Shown: one piece after another, positions 34,089 to 43,674 of the stretch
Position numbering within the stretch: position 1 is the stretch's first letter
Layout: each line of letters starts with the position of its first letter
NCBI GenBank assembly: GCA_965602225.1
Contig: CBFCYE010000006.1
Location: 1-64,000, forward strand
Direction: 5' to 3'
From: Tenderia sp965602225
Lineage (GTDB): Bacteria > Pseudomonadota > Gammaproteobacteria > Tenderiales > Tenderiaceae
Length of the DNA stretch: 64,000 nucleotides
The notes under the pieces: generated by a model
Seen by the model: only the letters and a program-made list of their open reading frames with translations
Database searches by the model: none
Told to the model about the DNA's origin: nothing
Program-made: the position numbers and the translations under genes

Positions 34089-35645
34089 ATGAGCAAACGA
34101 CCTGAAAAAAGCCGTGGTCAACTTAAACTACGCAGTATTGCGATAGATACCTATCGTGAAAACGTTGCCTACCTCAACCGTGAATGCGAAACCTATCGCG
34201 CCGAGGGTTTTCAAGCCCTTTCCAAAATAGAAATCAGCGCCAATGGCAATACCATCCTGGCCATGCTCAATGTCGTCGATGATGACAACATCGTCGCCCC
34301 AGGTGAGCTCGGCTTATCTGAACAGGCCTTTGAGCAGATAAAACTGGCTGAGGGAACTCTGGTCTGCGTCGCCCATGCCGAACCGCCCGCCTCAATGGAA
34401 TGGGTGCGCCACAAGATCGCCGGCAAACGTCTTGATGAAAAACAATTTAGCCACATTGCCCGAGACATTGCCGAACACCGCTTTTCCAAGATGGAACTGG
34501 CCGCCTTTCTGGTGGCCTCGGGTCAAACTGGTCTCGACCGTGATGAGGTGCTCTACCTGACTCAGGCCATGACCGAGACCGGCACCCGTCTCAATTGGCA
34601 TGAACCCCTGGTAGTAGACAAACACTGCATCGGCGGCATTCCCGGCAACCGTACCTCGATGCTGGTAGTGCCAATCATCGCCGCCCATGGCATGCTGATC
34701 CCCAAGACCTCTAGCCGCGCCATCACCTCACCGGCGGGCACTGCCGACACAATGGAGGTGCTGGCCCAGGTCGAGCTATCACCCGATAAACTTCACCACA
34801 TCATTCGCCATCAGCGCGGTTGTATCAGCTGGGGCGGCACTGCCAATCTTGCCCCTGTTGATGATGTCTTGATATCAGTGGAACGGCCCTTGAGCATCGA
34901 TTCGCAAGGGCAAATGGTAGCCTCGATTTTGTCGAAAAAACTCGCCGCTGGCTCAACCCACTTACTATTGGATATCCCTGTCGGCCCAACCGCCAAAGTG
35001 CGACACATGCGTGAGGCGCTGGCCTTAAGAAAACTATTTGAGTTTGTCGGCGATTCTATAAATATCCACATTGAAGTGGTCATCACCGATGGTCGCCAAC
35101 CAATAGGCAACGGCATTGGTCCGGTACTGGAGGCACGTGATGTGATGCAGGTGCTCAACAACGATCCAGCTGCGCCTGATGATCTATTGCAAAAATCACT
35201 GCGCCTGGCAGGCAGGGTATTGGAATTCGATCCCGATGTACGCGGTGGTCAGGGCTACACCATCGCCCGCGACATTCTCGAATCCGGCCGCGCACTGGCG
35301 AAGATGAACGACATCATCGACAGTCAGGGCCGACAAACCACGCAGCCAGAGTTAGGGCAATTAGTGTTTGAGGTTTGTGCCGAAACCGATGGCACGATTA
35401 TCGATATCAACAATTACCAGATGGCGAAGATCGCCCGCTTTGCTGGCGCACCGATGGACAAGGGCGCGGGTGTTGATCTGTTAAAAAAACTGGGCGACGC
35501 AGTCAAACAAGGTGAGCCACTGTATCGAGTCCATGCCGAATTCAAGAGTGATTATGAATTCGCCCAACGCCTGACCAGCGAACATGGCAGTGGTTACAGC
35601 ATCGGCAATGCAGACCAACTGCCTAAGGCTTATGTGGAGTTCTGA
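34089..35645 (+). CDS. Thymidine phosphorylase family protein, AMP-phosphorylase-like
   Basis: 518 residues, longer than standard DeoA (about 440) because of an N-terminal about 90-residue domain, as in archaeal AMP phosphorylases. Core motifs: LTQAMTETGTRL, VDKHCIGGIPGNRTSM, TSSRAITSPAGTADTMEVL (phosphate and base site), ISWGGTANLAPVDDVL, and the C-terminal domain AGAPMDKGAGVDLL. Family enzymes split nucleosides or NMPs with phosphate. A PRPP synthetase gene follows after 2 bases, so the ribose phosphate released could feed PRPP. Substrate (AMP or thymidine) cannot be decided from sequence alone. Confidence 0.88.
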   Translation: MSKRPEKSRGQLKLRSIAIDTYRENVAYLNRECETYRAEGFQALSKIEISANGNTILAMLNVVDDDNIVAPGELGLSEQAFEQIKLAEGTLVCVAHAEPPASMEWVRHKIAGKRLDEKQFSHIARDIAEHRFSKMELAAFLVASGQTGLDRDEVLYLTQAMTETGTRLNWHEPLVVDKHCIGGIPGNRTSMLVVPIIAAHGMLIPKTSSRAITSPAGTADTMEVLAQVELSPDKLHHIIRHQRGCISWGGTANLAPVDDVLISVERPLSIDSQGQMVASILSKKLAAGSTHLLLDIPVGPTAKVRHMREALALRKLFEFVGDSINIHIEVVITDGRQPIGNGIGPVLEARDVMQVLNNDPAAPDDLLQKSLRLAGRVLEFDPDVRGGQGYTIARDILESGRALAKMNDIIDSQGRQTTQPELGQLVFEVCAETDGTIIDINNYQMAKIARFAGAPMDKGAGVDLLKKLGDAVKQGEPLYRVHAEFKSDYEFAQRLTSEHGSGYSIGNADQLPKAYVEF

Positions 35646-35647
35646 TC

Positions 35648-36517
35648 ATGCAACTCATCGGTTTCAAGGATTATCACAATCAAGGAAAAAGGCTGGCCCA
35701 AGAACTAGGGCTTGAATACATTGAAGTTGCCATTCACCACTTTCCCGATGGCGAAAGCAAGGTCACCCTGCCAAACACTCTCGATGCAGAAATTATTTTT
35801 TGCCGCAGTCTGGATCATCCTAACGACAAACTGATTGAGCTTTTTCTAGCCTGTGAAGTAGCCCGACAACAAGGCGCAAGACACATCACTCTGGTAGCGC
35901 CCTACCTCTGTTACATGCGTCAGGACATCGCCTTCAATCCAGGCGAAGCGATCAGCCAGAAGATCATCGGCCAGTGGTTAGGGCAACTGTTTGACCGGGT
36001 TATTACCGTCGATCCTCACCTACATCGGATTAATGACTTGAACCAGGCCATCCCCAATACCGAAGCCATCAGTTTATCTGCCACCAGTCTTATGTCTGAG
36101 TTTCTCGCCAACCGACCCAATCCACCGCTGTTACTCGGCCCGGATAGTGAGTCTGAACAATGGGTCAAACAAATAGCCGAACATACCGGCCTTGATTGGG
36201 AAATAGCCGGCAAACAACGCCATGGTGATCACAATGTTGAAATCATGCTGCCCAAGATTGATTTTAACGACCGCATTATAGTGATCGTCGATGATGTCGC
36301 CAGCACTGGCCGCACCATCGCCCAGACAGCCAAGGCCTTACATCAACATGGCGCACAAACGGTCAACTGCCTCATCACCCATCCGCTATTCGCCGATGAT
36401 GCCGAGCAGGTGTTAAGCAATGCCTGCATCAATCACATCTGGAGCACTGACAGCATTGACCACCACAGCAATGTGATTCAACTTGCGCCGTTGCTGGCTA
36501 AAGCCATCAAATACTAA
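35648..36517 (+). CDS. Ribose-phosphate pyrophosphokinase paralogue
   Basis: 289 residues, slightly shorter than housekeeping Prs (about 315). ATP-binding and catalytic features: HHFPDGESKVTLP, LVAPYLCYMRQDIAFNPGEAIS, VDPHLHRI, and the PRPP loop VIVDDVASTGRTIAQTA. It makes PRPP from ribose-5-phosphate and ATP. Being tightly linked to a nucleotide phosphorylase and a DUF1614 membrane protein suggests a dedicated salvage role rather than the main Prs, which was not seen in the window. Confidence 0.9.
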   Translation: MQLIGFKDYHNQGKRLAQELGLEYIEVAIHHFPDGESKVTLPNTLDAEIIFCRSLDHPNDKLIELFLACEVARQQGARHITLVAPYLCYMRQDIAFNPGEAISQKIIGQWLGQLFDRVITVDPHLHRINDLNQAIPNTEAISLSATSLMSEFLANRPNPPLLLGPDSESEQWVKQIAEHTGLDWEIAGKQRHGDHNVEIMLPKIDFNDRIIVIVDDVASTGRTIAQTAKALHQHGAQTVNCLITHPLFADDAEQVLSNACINHIWSTDSIDHHSNVIQLAPLLAKAIKY

Positions 36518-37179
36518 TGCCTTTCTCGCCACTGGTTTTACTGGCACTGATATTTTTACTAAGCCTGTTACTCGTATTTATCCAGCTTGGACTAATCAGC
36601 ATCACCCTGGCAAAACTGGGACTCTCACCAAGTTCCGCAATGACATTATTGTTAGTATCTGTCACCGGCAGCCTCGTTAATCTGCCACTGTTCAAAATCG
36701 ACGCCGAACAACCGGAAAACCCAGCCATCCCATCGAGATTGTTGAGCCTGCTGCGCCAGCGCATGCCGCCTTTCACTGGCCAAACCACCATTGCCATGAA
36801 TGTCGGTGGCTGCATGGTGCCCATCATATTCAGCCTCTATCTGATGCGACATAATCCACTGCCATTAATGGATGTCTTGCTGGCTATCGCCATCGTCAGC
36901 AGCATCAGCTATTTCGCCAGCCGTCCAATTCCCGGTCTAGGCATCGGCATGCCCGTTTTGGTTGCGCCCTTGATAGCAGCTGCCGCTGCCTTATTGATTA
37001 ATCCAGACCTAAGCGCACCGTTGGCTTACATCGGTGGCACGTTGGGGGTTTTGATTGGCGCGGATCTGTTGCGACTAAAAGATATTCGTCAGATGGGAAC
37101 CCCGGTCGCCGCAATTGGCGGCGCCGGAACATTTGATGGCATATTTATTACTGGAATTGTTGCGGTGATTCTGGCTTAA
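36517..37179 (+). CDS. DUF1614 family membrane protein
   Basis: 220 residues, six or so hydrophobic segments. Family features: TGSLVNLPLFKI, then TTIAMNVGGCMVPI, ISYFASRPIPGLGIGMP and the C-terminal IGGAGTFDGIFITGIV. The start ATG overlaps the PRPP synthetase stop (TAATG), so translation is coupled. The family function is unknown. Constant company with these two enzymes hints at nucleotide or sugar-phosphate linked transport, by context only. Confidence 0.87.
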   Translation: MPFSPLVLLALIFLLSLLLVFIQLGLISITLAKLGLSPSSAMTLLLVSVTGSLVNLPLFKIDAEQPENPAIPSRLLSLLRQRMPPFTGQTTIAMNVGGCMVPIIFSLYLMRHNPLPLMDVLLAIAIVSSISYFASRPIPGLGIGMPVLVAPLIAAAAALLINPDLSAPLAYIGGTLGVLIGADLLRLKDIRQMGTPVAAIGGAGTFDGIFITGIVAVILA

Positions 37180-37183
37180 AAAA

Positions 37184-38647
37184 TCAATGACGCCCGGAAA
37201 TTTTTTCCTCAACCAGACTCTGCATCAAATCCATTACCTCACCACTGGCAGCCTCAACATCTTCAAAGGTTGCAACGATCTCATTCATCGAATCAGTACT
37301 GTTAGACCAATCAGACTGAAGAATATGCAACACGGAGTGAGCCCCATCATGGACACGGGCATGCGGTGGTTCCAGAGCAGAATAAGAAGGCATGGCCCCA
37401 AACTGCGTATGCCCTTCCTCACTGTCATACCATTTACCCAGACGACAACCATGATGATCAACAGATGCAGCCTGACCTTCAGCTGAATCTGCCCCCAGTT
37501 CAAGTGAGCGATAGCTATTCTGTTTGAATATCACGTGATCCAGTTTGATCAGTGTGGCAAAGGCTCGATCCCTGGCCTGTGTCAGCTGCACCGCCGACTC
37601 CTGTGCTGAAGCAGCGAACTCAGAAAGATCGGCCTCAAAACTGCCAATCACTGCCGATGAATCATCGGCAATCTGTTTCATTGAACCAGCATTCTTCAAC
37701 ATCACCTCAGCCTCAGCACTGAATGCCTCGATGACGGGGGCAATCTCCTTGGTCGCTTTTTTGGTGTTTTCCGCCAGCGTACGGACTTCATCAGCCACCA
37801 CCGCAAAACCCCGACCCTGCTCACCGGCACGGGCCGCTTCTATGGCCGCATTCAAGGCCAACAGATTGGTTTGTTCAGCAATAGTGGTAATCACCTTGAT
37901 GACATTTGATATCTCGCCAGTGCGCTGACTCAGGGCAGATATAGTGCTATCAGCAGTATCAACAATGCCTGTCAATTCACTCAAATTACTCAGCACCGAG
38001 CCAATCTGCTGACTACTCTGCTCGGCACGCTCAGCAGTGCTTTGCGCCATGCCCTGCACCCCTTCCATCTGACCATTTACCGAAGCCAAATCACCTTGGG
38101 CATTTTTGAGGTTGCGCAACAGGTTTTCAGTATTGAGATGCCCCAGGCGACTCAACATCTCATTCTTGCCGCTATGTTTTTGGCTCTCACTAATCACATC
38201 AAGGGAGGCGTTCAACTGCGCCATCACCTTTTTCAGATCACCATGCAGGCCGGCAGAAATGGGACGACGAAAATATTTGCCCTGACTGGCATAGTCAAAC
38301 GAGGTCTGCACCTCACGAAAAAAGGCTTCCAACTGGTCGAGCATATCGTTGATATGCCAGGCGACTTCGCCAAGTTTGTCATCACGTTCAATATGAACAA
38401 TACGGTTATTAAACTCACCAGCCACCACTTCAGTAGTAACAAGGCAGATCTGATCCAGCAGTGCGTCTTCACCACAACCACCACCAAAACGCCACGCCAG
38501 TATGGAATAAACCACACACATTGCAGCCAATGCAGTCACTACCCAATCAAACATATGCACCAAGTTATGATAAAGCGCTATCGCCACCACAAAGGCAGAC
38601 GATACCAACAACATCTTACCCTTGGAGAGCGAGAACCAACTCTTCAT
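37184..38647 (-). CDS. Methyl-accepting chemotaxis protein with C-terminal zinc-binding (CZB) domain
   Basis: 487 residues from ATG 38647, chosen because earlier frame residues are not family-like and the start would overlap the PAS gene by 32 bases. Two membrane segments occur at about 10-45, followed by a HAMP-like region. The signalling hairpin AEQTNLLALNAAIEAARAGE leads to GFAVVADEVRTLAE. The C-terminal 120 residues hold the CZB motif: HVIFKQNSYR, then DHHGCRLGKWY and PPHARVHDGAH, with His/Cys zinc ligands. CZB receptors sense zinc or hypochlorite. The sensory part is probably the separate PAS protein encoded just upstream. Confidence 0.9.
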   Translation of the reverse strand: MKSWFSLSKGKMLLVSSAFVVAIALYHNLVHMFDWVVTALAAMCVVYSILAWRFGGGCGEDALLDQICLVTTEVVAGEFNNRIVHIERDDKLGEVAWHINDMLDQLEAFFREVQTSFDYASQGKYFRRPISAGLHGDLKKVMAQLNASLDVISESQKHSGKNEMLSRLGHLNTENLLRNLKNAQGDLASVNGQMEGVQGMAQSTAERAEQSSQQIGSVLSNLSELTGIVDTADSTISALSQRTGEISNVIKVITTIAEQTNLLALNAAIEAARAGEQGRGFAVVADEVRTLAENTKKATKEIAPVIEAFSAEAEVMLKNAGSMKQIADDSSAVIGSFEADLSEFAASAQESAVQLTQARDRAFATLIKLDHVIFKQNSYRSLELGADSAEGQAASVDHHGCRLGKWYDSEEGHTQFGAMPSYSALEPPHARVHDGAHSVLHILQSDWSNSTDSMNEIVATFEDVEAASGEVMDLMQSLVEEKISGRH

Positions 38648-39143
38648 ACGAAGTCCCTTTTTCAGCAAGAAAATCCAATAAAAATTTTGTCGAAGCCTCA
38701 ATCGCGTCTCTAGGCCCGGCGCTCTTTTCAATATCCAACATCTGTTTATATAGACCCGCCACGGTGGGAAGGACACTGGTATTCGGTTTACGCCGCACTG
38801 ACAGATAACCAATCACCTTGCCTTCGCGACTATAGGAAGGCGTGATATGGGTAAAGACCCAATAGTACGAACCATCGCTGGCCATGTTCTTCACAAAGCC
38901 AAAAAACTCCTGCTTCGACTTGATCAGATCCCAGGCCAGATTAAAGGCTGCCCGCGGCATGTCCGGATGACGGACAATATTGTGTTGTTCACCAAGCAAT
39001 TCTTTTTCCGAATAACCGGCAAACTCCATAAAAATCCGGTTGCCGTAGGTGATTTTCCCAGCGAGGTCAGTCTTCGAGACGATAAAATCGTTCTCGCGCA
39101 TAACCCGTTCCTGGCTAGTTGGAATAATAGACTTGTCTTTCAT
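38616..39143 (-). CDS. PAS-domain protein (Aer-like sensor part)
   Basis: 175 residues. The PAS fold is close to that of the aerotaxis receptor Aer: ENDFIVSKTDLAGKITYGN, FMEFAGYSEKELLGEQHNIVRHP, MPRAAFNLAWDLIKSK and GSYYWVFTHITPSYSREG. Aer carries FAD in this fold. After about residue 125 comes a helical tail. It lacks membrane and signalling parts, which are in the next gene; their reading frames overlap by 32 bases. Likely a split redox receptor. Confidence 0.88.
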   Translation of the reverse strand: MKDKSIIPTSQERVMRENDFIVSKTDLAGKITYGNRIFMEFAGYSEKELLGEQHNIVRHPDMPRAAFNLAWDLIKSKQEFFGFVKNMASDGSYYWVFTHITPSYSREGKVIGYLSVRRKPNTSVLPTVAGLYKQMLDIEKSAGPRDAIEASTKFLLDFLAEKGTSYEELVLALQG

Positions 39144-39277
39144 GACTCTGACCTGTGTCCGTAACTGTTAGAATCCGTTAAAAACCACATACAATCCCTC
39201 GTTGAGCTTCGCAGGCCCAGTTCTTATTACAAATTAGCGACACCAGAACCACTATCTTTAGTAGGCTTTCTTCCACA

Positions 39278-40126
39278 ATGAAAAAAACGAAATCCATCCT
39301 GATCAGCGGCTGTTCCAGCGGCATAGGTCTTTGTGCTGCAAGGGGTTTAATGCAGCGCGGCTATCGGGTATTTGCCGCTGCACGCCAAGCTGAAGATGTA
39401 GAAAAACTCAACAAACAGGGGCTTGAGGGTGTTTTTCTTGACTTAAATGATTCCAGCTCAATTTCTGCCTCCGTTGAGACAGTGCTGACACAAACTGATG
39501 GTGAGTTATTTGCCCTGTTCAACAACGCCGCCTATGGCCAGCCCGGTGCGGTGGAAGACCTTAGCCGCGATGTACTGAGGCAACAATTCGAGACCAACCT
39601 ATTTGGCACCCACGAACTGACTAATTTGGTAATTCCGGTAATGCGGAAACAAGGCTATGGCCGCATCATCCAGAACAGCTCGGTGCTGGGACTGGCAGCG
39701 CTACCCTATCGCGGTGCCTATAACGCCAGCAAGTTTGCCCTAGAGGGCCTGAGCGACACCTTGCGACTGGAACTGCACGGCACCGGCATCCATGTCTCGC
39801 TGATCGAACCCGGCCCCATCGAGAGCAGATTTCGCGCCAATGCCTTCGCCATGTTTCAACAGAATATCGACCGTGAAGACAGCCCCCATCGAGACTATTA
39901 CCGCGGCGTAGAGACACGCCTGGCTAAACAAGGCCACGCCCAGCCCTTTACCCTGCCGCCAGAGGCGGTGCTAAAAAAGGTGATTCACGCGCTGGAGTCA
40001 CCCCGCCCCAAAGCACGCTACTACGTCACTGTGCCGACTTATCTATTTGGTTATGCCAGACGCCTGCTCTCAAGCCGTTTACTGGACAAAATCCTGCTTA
40101 AAGTGAGCTCGGGTGAGAACAAATAA
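39278..40126 (+). CDS. Short-chain dehydrogenase/reductase
   Basis: 282 residues of the classical SDR fold. Cofactor motif is SGCSSGIGLCAARG; NNAAYG stands for NNAG; catalytic Ser is in QNSSVLG, and Tyr/Lys are in YNASKFALEGL. The substrate is unknown. C-terminal residues (TVPTYLFGYARRLLSSRL) are like those of membrane-associated lipid or retinol-type SDRs. Stands alone between the receptor pair and acnB. Confidence 0.93.
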   Translation: MKKTKSILISGCSSGIGLCAARGLMQRGYRVFAAARQAEDVEKLNKQGLEGVFLDLNDSSSISASVETVLTQTDGELFALFNNAAYGQPGAVEDLSRDVLRQQFETNLFGTHELTNLVIPVMRKQGYGRIIQNSSVLGLAALPYRGAYNASKFALEGLSDTLRLELHGTGIHVSLIEPGPIESRFRANAFAMFQQNIDREDSPHRDYYRGVETRLAKQGHAQPFTLPPEAVLKKVIHALESPRPKARYYVTVPTYLFGYARRLLSSRLLDKILLKVSSGENK

Positions 40127-40223
40127 CTGCCATCAAATCAGTGTCAAATTATTGTTTTAGTGGCAAATGCGCTAAAATTGCCCGATTCGTGATTTTGAAT
40201 TCCCCATATAAAGAGGTGTTTAA

Positions 40224-42788
40224 GTGCTAAAAGCCTATCGTCAACATGTCGAGGAACGCGCCGCCGCGGGTCTACCGCCCCTGGCTCTGGATGCTCAGCA
40301 AACAGTTAACCTGATTGAATTACTTAAAAATCCACCGACAGGTGAAGAAGAGGCACTAGTTGAGCTATTCACCCACCGCGTTCCTGCCGGTGTTGACGAT
40401 GCCGCCTACGTTAAAGCCGCCTTCTTGGCTGCCATCACCAAGGGCGAAGCCAGTTCACCGCTGATCGACGGCAAACACGCCGCCGAGCTGCTCGGCACCA
40501 TGCTGGGTGGTTACAACATCCTGCCCCTGATAGAGCTGCTGGACAATGCCGAACTGGCACCTGTGGCCGTGACAGCCCTGTCAAAAACCCTGCTGATGTT
40601 CGATGCCTATAACGATGTTGTCGACATGGCTAAAGCGGGCAACGCATCAGCCCGCCAGGTAGCCGATGCCTGGGCCAATGCCGAGTGGTTTACCAACAAG
40701 CCCGAGATGGCCAAAGAGATCAAAGTCGTCGTCTTCAAGGTAGAAGGCGAGACCAACACCGATGACCTGTCACCTGCCTCTGAAGCCTGGAGTCGACCTG
40801 ACATCCCGCTACACGCCAAGGCGATGCTGGTCAGCAAGATGCCTGATGCATTGCAAAAAATAGAGACCCTGAAAGCCAAAGGTCTGCCGCTGGCTTATGT
40901 TGGTGACGTGGTTGGCACCGGCTCTTCGCGCAAGTCGGCCATCAACTCAGTGCTGTGGCACATGGGCAACGACATCCCGTTCATCCCCAACAAGCGCCAG
41001 GGCGGCGTGGTGCTGGGCAACAAGATTGCACCGATCTTCTTCAACACCGCTGAAGATTCGGGTGCACTGCCAATCGAATGCGACGTATCCGAACTGAACA
41101 TGGGCGATGTCATCACCATCAAACCTTATGATGGCGTGATCGAAAACGCGGCCGGTGAAGTGATCAGCAAATTTGATCTAAAACCAAGCACCATGGCCGA
41201 CGAAGTCCGTGCTGGCGGTCGTATTCCGCTGATCATCGGCCGCTCGCTAACCGACAAGACCCGTGAAGCCCTGGGGCTTGATCCAAGCACCACCTTCTTG
41301 CGCCCAGTAGCCCCAGCCGACACAGGCAAAGGCTATACCCTGGCACAAAAGATGGTCGGCAAGGCCTGTGGTGTCACCGGCGTACGCCCCGGCACCTACT
41401 GCGAACCACGCATGGCCACGGTTGGCTCACAAGACACCACCGGCGCCATGACCCGTGACGAGCTGAAAGAACTGGCCTGTCTCGGTTTCTCCGCCGACCT
41501 GGTAATGCAGTCTTTCTGTCACACCGCCGCCTATCCCAAACCTGTGGACATCACACTGCAACACAGCCTGCCGGACTTCATCAGCAACCGTGGTGGTGTA
41601 GCCTTGCGTCCTGGCGACGGTGTTATCCATTCATGGTTAAACCGCATGGTCCTGCCTGACACTGTTGGTACTGGCGGCGATTCCCACACCCGCTTCCCCA
41701 TCGGCATCAGCTTCCCGGCCGGTTCTGGTCTGGTGGCCTTTGGTGCGGCGTTGGGTGTTATGCCCTTGGATATGCCTGAATCTGTACTGGTTCGTTTCAA
41801 AGGTGAAATGCAGCCCGGCGTCACCCTGCGTGATCTCGTCAACGCCATCCCCTATGCAGCGATTCAAAAAGGTCTGCTGACGGTTGAAAAGGCCGGTAAG
41901 AAAAATGTCTTCTCTGGTCGCGTACTGGAAATAGAAGGTCTGGAACATCTGAAGGTCGAGCAGGCCTTTGAACTGTCTGACGCCTCGGCCGAACGCTCCG
42001 CCAACGGCTGTACCGTCAAGCTGGCCAAGGAACCGATCATCGAATTTTTGACTTCAAACGTCACCCTGTTGAAGTGGATGATCGCCAATGGTTACGAAGA
42101 CAAACGCACCCTCAGCCGTCGTATCGAGGCCATGGAGGCCTGGTTGGCCAATCCTGAACTGTTGGAACGCGATGCCGATGCCGAATACGCCGATATCATC
42201 GAAATCGATCTAGCCGACATCAAAGAGCCTATCGTTTGCTGCCCTAACGATCCTGATGACGTGAAGCTGTTGTCGGACGTTGCCAACACCAAGATCGACG
42301 AAGTCTTTATCGGTTCTTGCATGACCAACATCGGTCACTTCCGCGCCGCCGGTAAAGTACTGGAAGCCTTTGGTGGCGTTGTACCGACCCGCATGTGGGT
42401 TGCACCACCGACCAAGATGGATGCCCATCAACTCACCGAAGAAGGCTACTACAGCATCTTCGGCAAGGCTGGTGCCCGTACTGAAATGCCTGGCTGTTCA
42501 TTGTGCATGGGTAACCAGGCACGTGTTGGCGACAACACCACGGTTATGTCCACCTCTACCCGCAACTTCCCTAATCGTTTGGGTAAAGATGCAAATGTCT
42601 ATCTGGGTTCAGCAGAACTGGCGGCAGTCTGTGCGCAACTGGGTAAAATCCCAACCCAGGCAGAGTACATGGAAGCGGTTCAGAGTTTGGATACCATGGC
42701 GGATGATGTTTACCGTTACCTCAATTTCCATGAGATTGAGGAGTATCAAAAAGCGGCGGCAACGGTAATCCCTATCGTCGCTGCCTAG
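40224..42788 (+). CDS. acnB: Aconitate hydratase B
   Basis: 854 residues. GTG start behind AAGAGGTG. The N-terminus LKAYRQHVEERAAAGLPP and LVELFTHRVPAGVDDAAYVKAAFL match AcnB. Domain order is the AcnB type, with the swivel (domain 4) before domains 1-3. Iron-sulfur ligands are in FIGSCMTNIGHF and PGCSLCMGNQARV. It turns citrate to isocitrate in the TCA cycle; apo-AcnB also binds mRNA in other bacteria. A strong terminator follows. Confidence 0.97.
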   Translation: MLKAYRQHVEERAAAGLPPLALDAQQTVNLIELLKNPPTGEEEALVELFTHRVPAGVDDAAYVKAAFLAAITKGEASSPLIDGKHAAELLGTMLGGYNILPLIELLDNAELAPVAVTALSKTLLMFDAYNDVVDMAKAGNASARQVADAWANAEWFTNKPEMAKEIKVVVFKVEGETNTDDLSPASEAWSRPDIPLHAKAMLVSKMPDALQKIETLKAKGLPLAYVGDVVGTGSSRKSAINSVLWHMGNDIPFIPNKRQGGVVLGNKIAPIFFNTAEDSGALPIECDVSELNMGDVITIKPYDGVIENAAGEVISKFDLKPSTMADEVRAGGRIPLIIGRSLTDKTREALGLDPSTTFLRPVAPADTGKGYTLAQKMVGKACGVTGVRPGTYCEPRMATVGSQDTTGAMTRDELKELACLGFSADLVMQSFCHTAAYPKPVDITLQHSLPDFISNRGGVALRPGDGVIHSWLNRMVLPDTVGTGGDSHTRFPIGISFPAGSGLVAFGAALGVMPLDMPESVLVRFKGEMQPGVTLRDLVNAIPYAAIQKGLLTVEKAGKKNVFSGRVLEIEGLEHLKVEQAFELSDASAERSANGCTVKLAKEPIIEFLTSNVTLLKWMIANGYEDKRTLSRRIEAMEAWLANPELLERDADAEYADIIEIDLADIKEPIVCCPNDPDDVKLLSDVANTKIDEVFIGSCMTNIGHFRAAGKVLEAFGGVVPTRMWVAPPTKMDAHQLTEEGYYSIFGKAGARTEMPGCSLCMGNQARVGDNTTVMSTSTRNFPNRLGKDANVYLGSAELAAVCAQLGKIPTQAEYMEAVQSLDTMADDVYRYLNFHEIEEYQKAAATVIPIVAA

Positions 42789-42807
42789 TCAGCAAAGCAA
42801 TACCCCG

Positions 42808-42846
42808 AAGCCCCGTCCTGTTTACGCAAGGCGGGGCTTTGTTTTG
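42808..42846 (+). terminator. Terminator after acnB
   Basis: AAGCCCCG and CGGGGCTTTGTTTT form a six-pair GC stem with a T-rich tail, about 20 bases after acnB's stop codon and before the DUF481 gene. Confidence 0.85.
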
Positions 42847-42883
42847 AGCCTCAGCTTCATAAGCTTTTTAAATTAAAGAAACG

Positions 42884-43657
42884 ATGAAAAACACAAAACT
42901 TGCCCTACTCACGCTTTTATCTTGCAGCTTTAGCCTACCCGCCAGCGCCATCGTCAATGTCGAAAACATGCGTGTTGGCCCGGCCGAGCCCGGTCTCAGC
43001 GGCAATCTCAATCTCAGCATCAGCGGCAAACGTGGCAATACCGACAAGGATGAATACGGCATTGATGGCCGCATACAGAACAACGCCGATCAGGTAACGG
43101 ATTTTATCGTGCTGTCGTATGACTACGGTGAAGTCAGCGATGTCAGCAACACCAACAAAACCTTCATCCACGCGCGCCATGTAAAACAGTTTCAAGCTCA
43201 GCGTGCCTGGGAGGCCTTTGCCCAGGCCGAGGAAAATGAATTCGCCCGCCTCTCGTTTCGTGGTCTGGTGGGCGGTGGTCTACGCTTCACCCTGACCGAG
43301 TCAGCCGAACGACTGGGACTCTATCTCGGTGCCGGTGCCTTCTGGTCGCGCGAAACACTGGATAAACGCCCGGGCTTGACCGATCACGGCAGCGAAACCT
43401 TCAGCCGCGCCAATCTCTACCTAGTCTACAAACACAAGCTCAATAGCCAGCTAAGCTTGGTCAGCACCACCTATTATCAACCACGCCTGAGTGACAGCGC
43501 TGATTTCCGCGCCCTGGAACAGGCTGGCCTGGCGGTAAAGATGACCGACAATCTGAGCCTGAAACTATCGCTGGATATCGCCCACGACAGTCGCCCGCCG
43601 CAGAGCATCGACAAAACCGACAGCAGCTACAACACCAGCCTGTCATACCGATTCTAA
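42884..43657 (+). CDS. DUF481 outer-membrane beta-barrel protein
   Basis: 257 residues with a signal peptide (LALLTLLSCSFSLPASA). The rest is repeated amphipathic strands, such as LSGNLNLSISGKRGN, TDFIVLSYDYGEVSDV, RLGLYLGAGAFWSRE and LKLSLDIAHDSRPP, ending in TSLSYRF with a terminal aromatic. This fits DUF481 barrels. The function is unknown. It is a single gene followed by REP-like repeats. Confidence 0.85.
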   Translation: MKNTKLALLTLLSCSFSLPASAIVNVENMRVGPAEPGLSGNLNLSISGKRGNTDKDEYGIDGRIQNNADQVTDFIVLSYDYGEVSDVSNTNKTFIHARHVKQFQAQRAWEAFAQAEENEFARLSFRGLVGGGLRFTLTESAERLGLYLGAGAFWSRETLDKRPGLTDHGSETFSRANLYLVYKHKLNSQLSLVSTTYYQPRLSDSADFRALEQAGLAVKMTDNLSLKLSLDIAHDSRPPQSIDKTDSSYNTSLSYRF

Positions 43658-43674
43658 AGACGTCCTGATTAATT

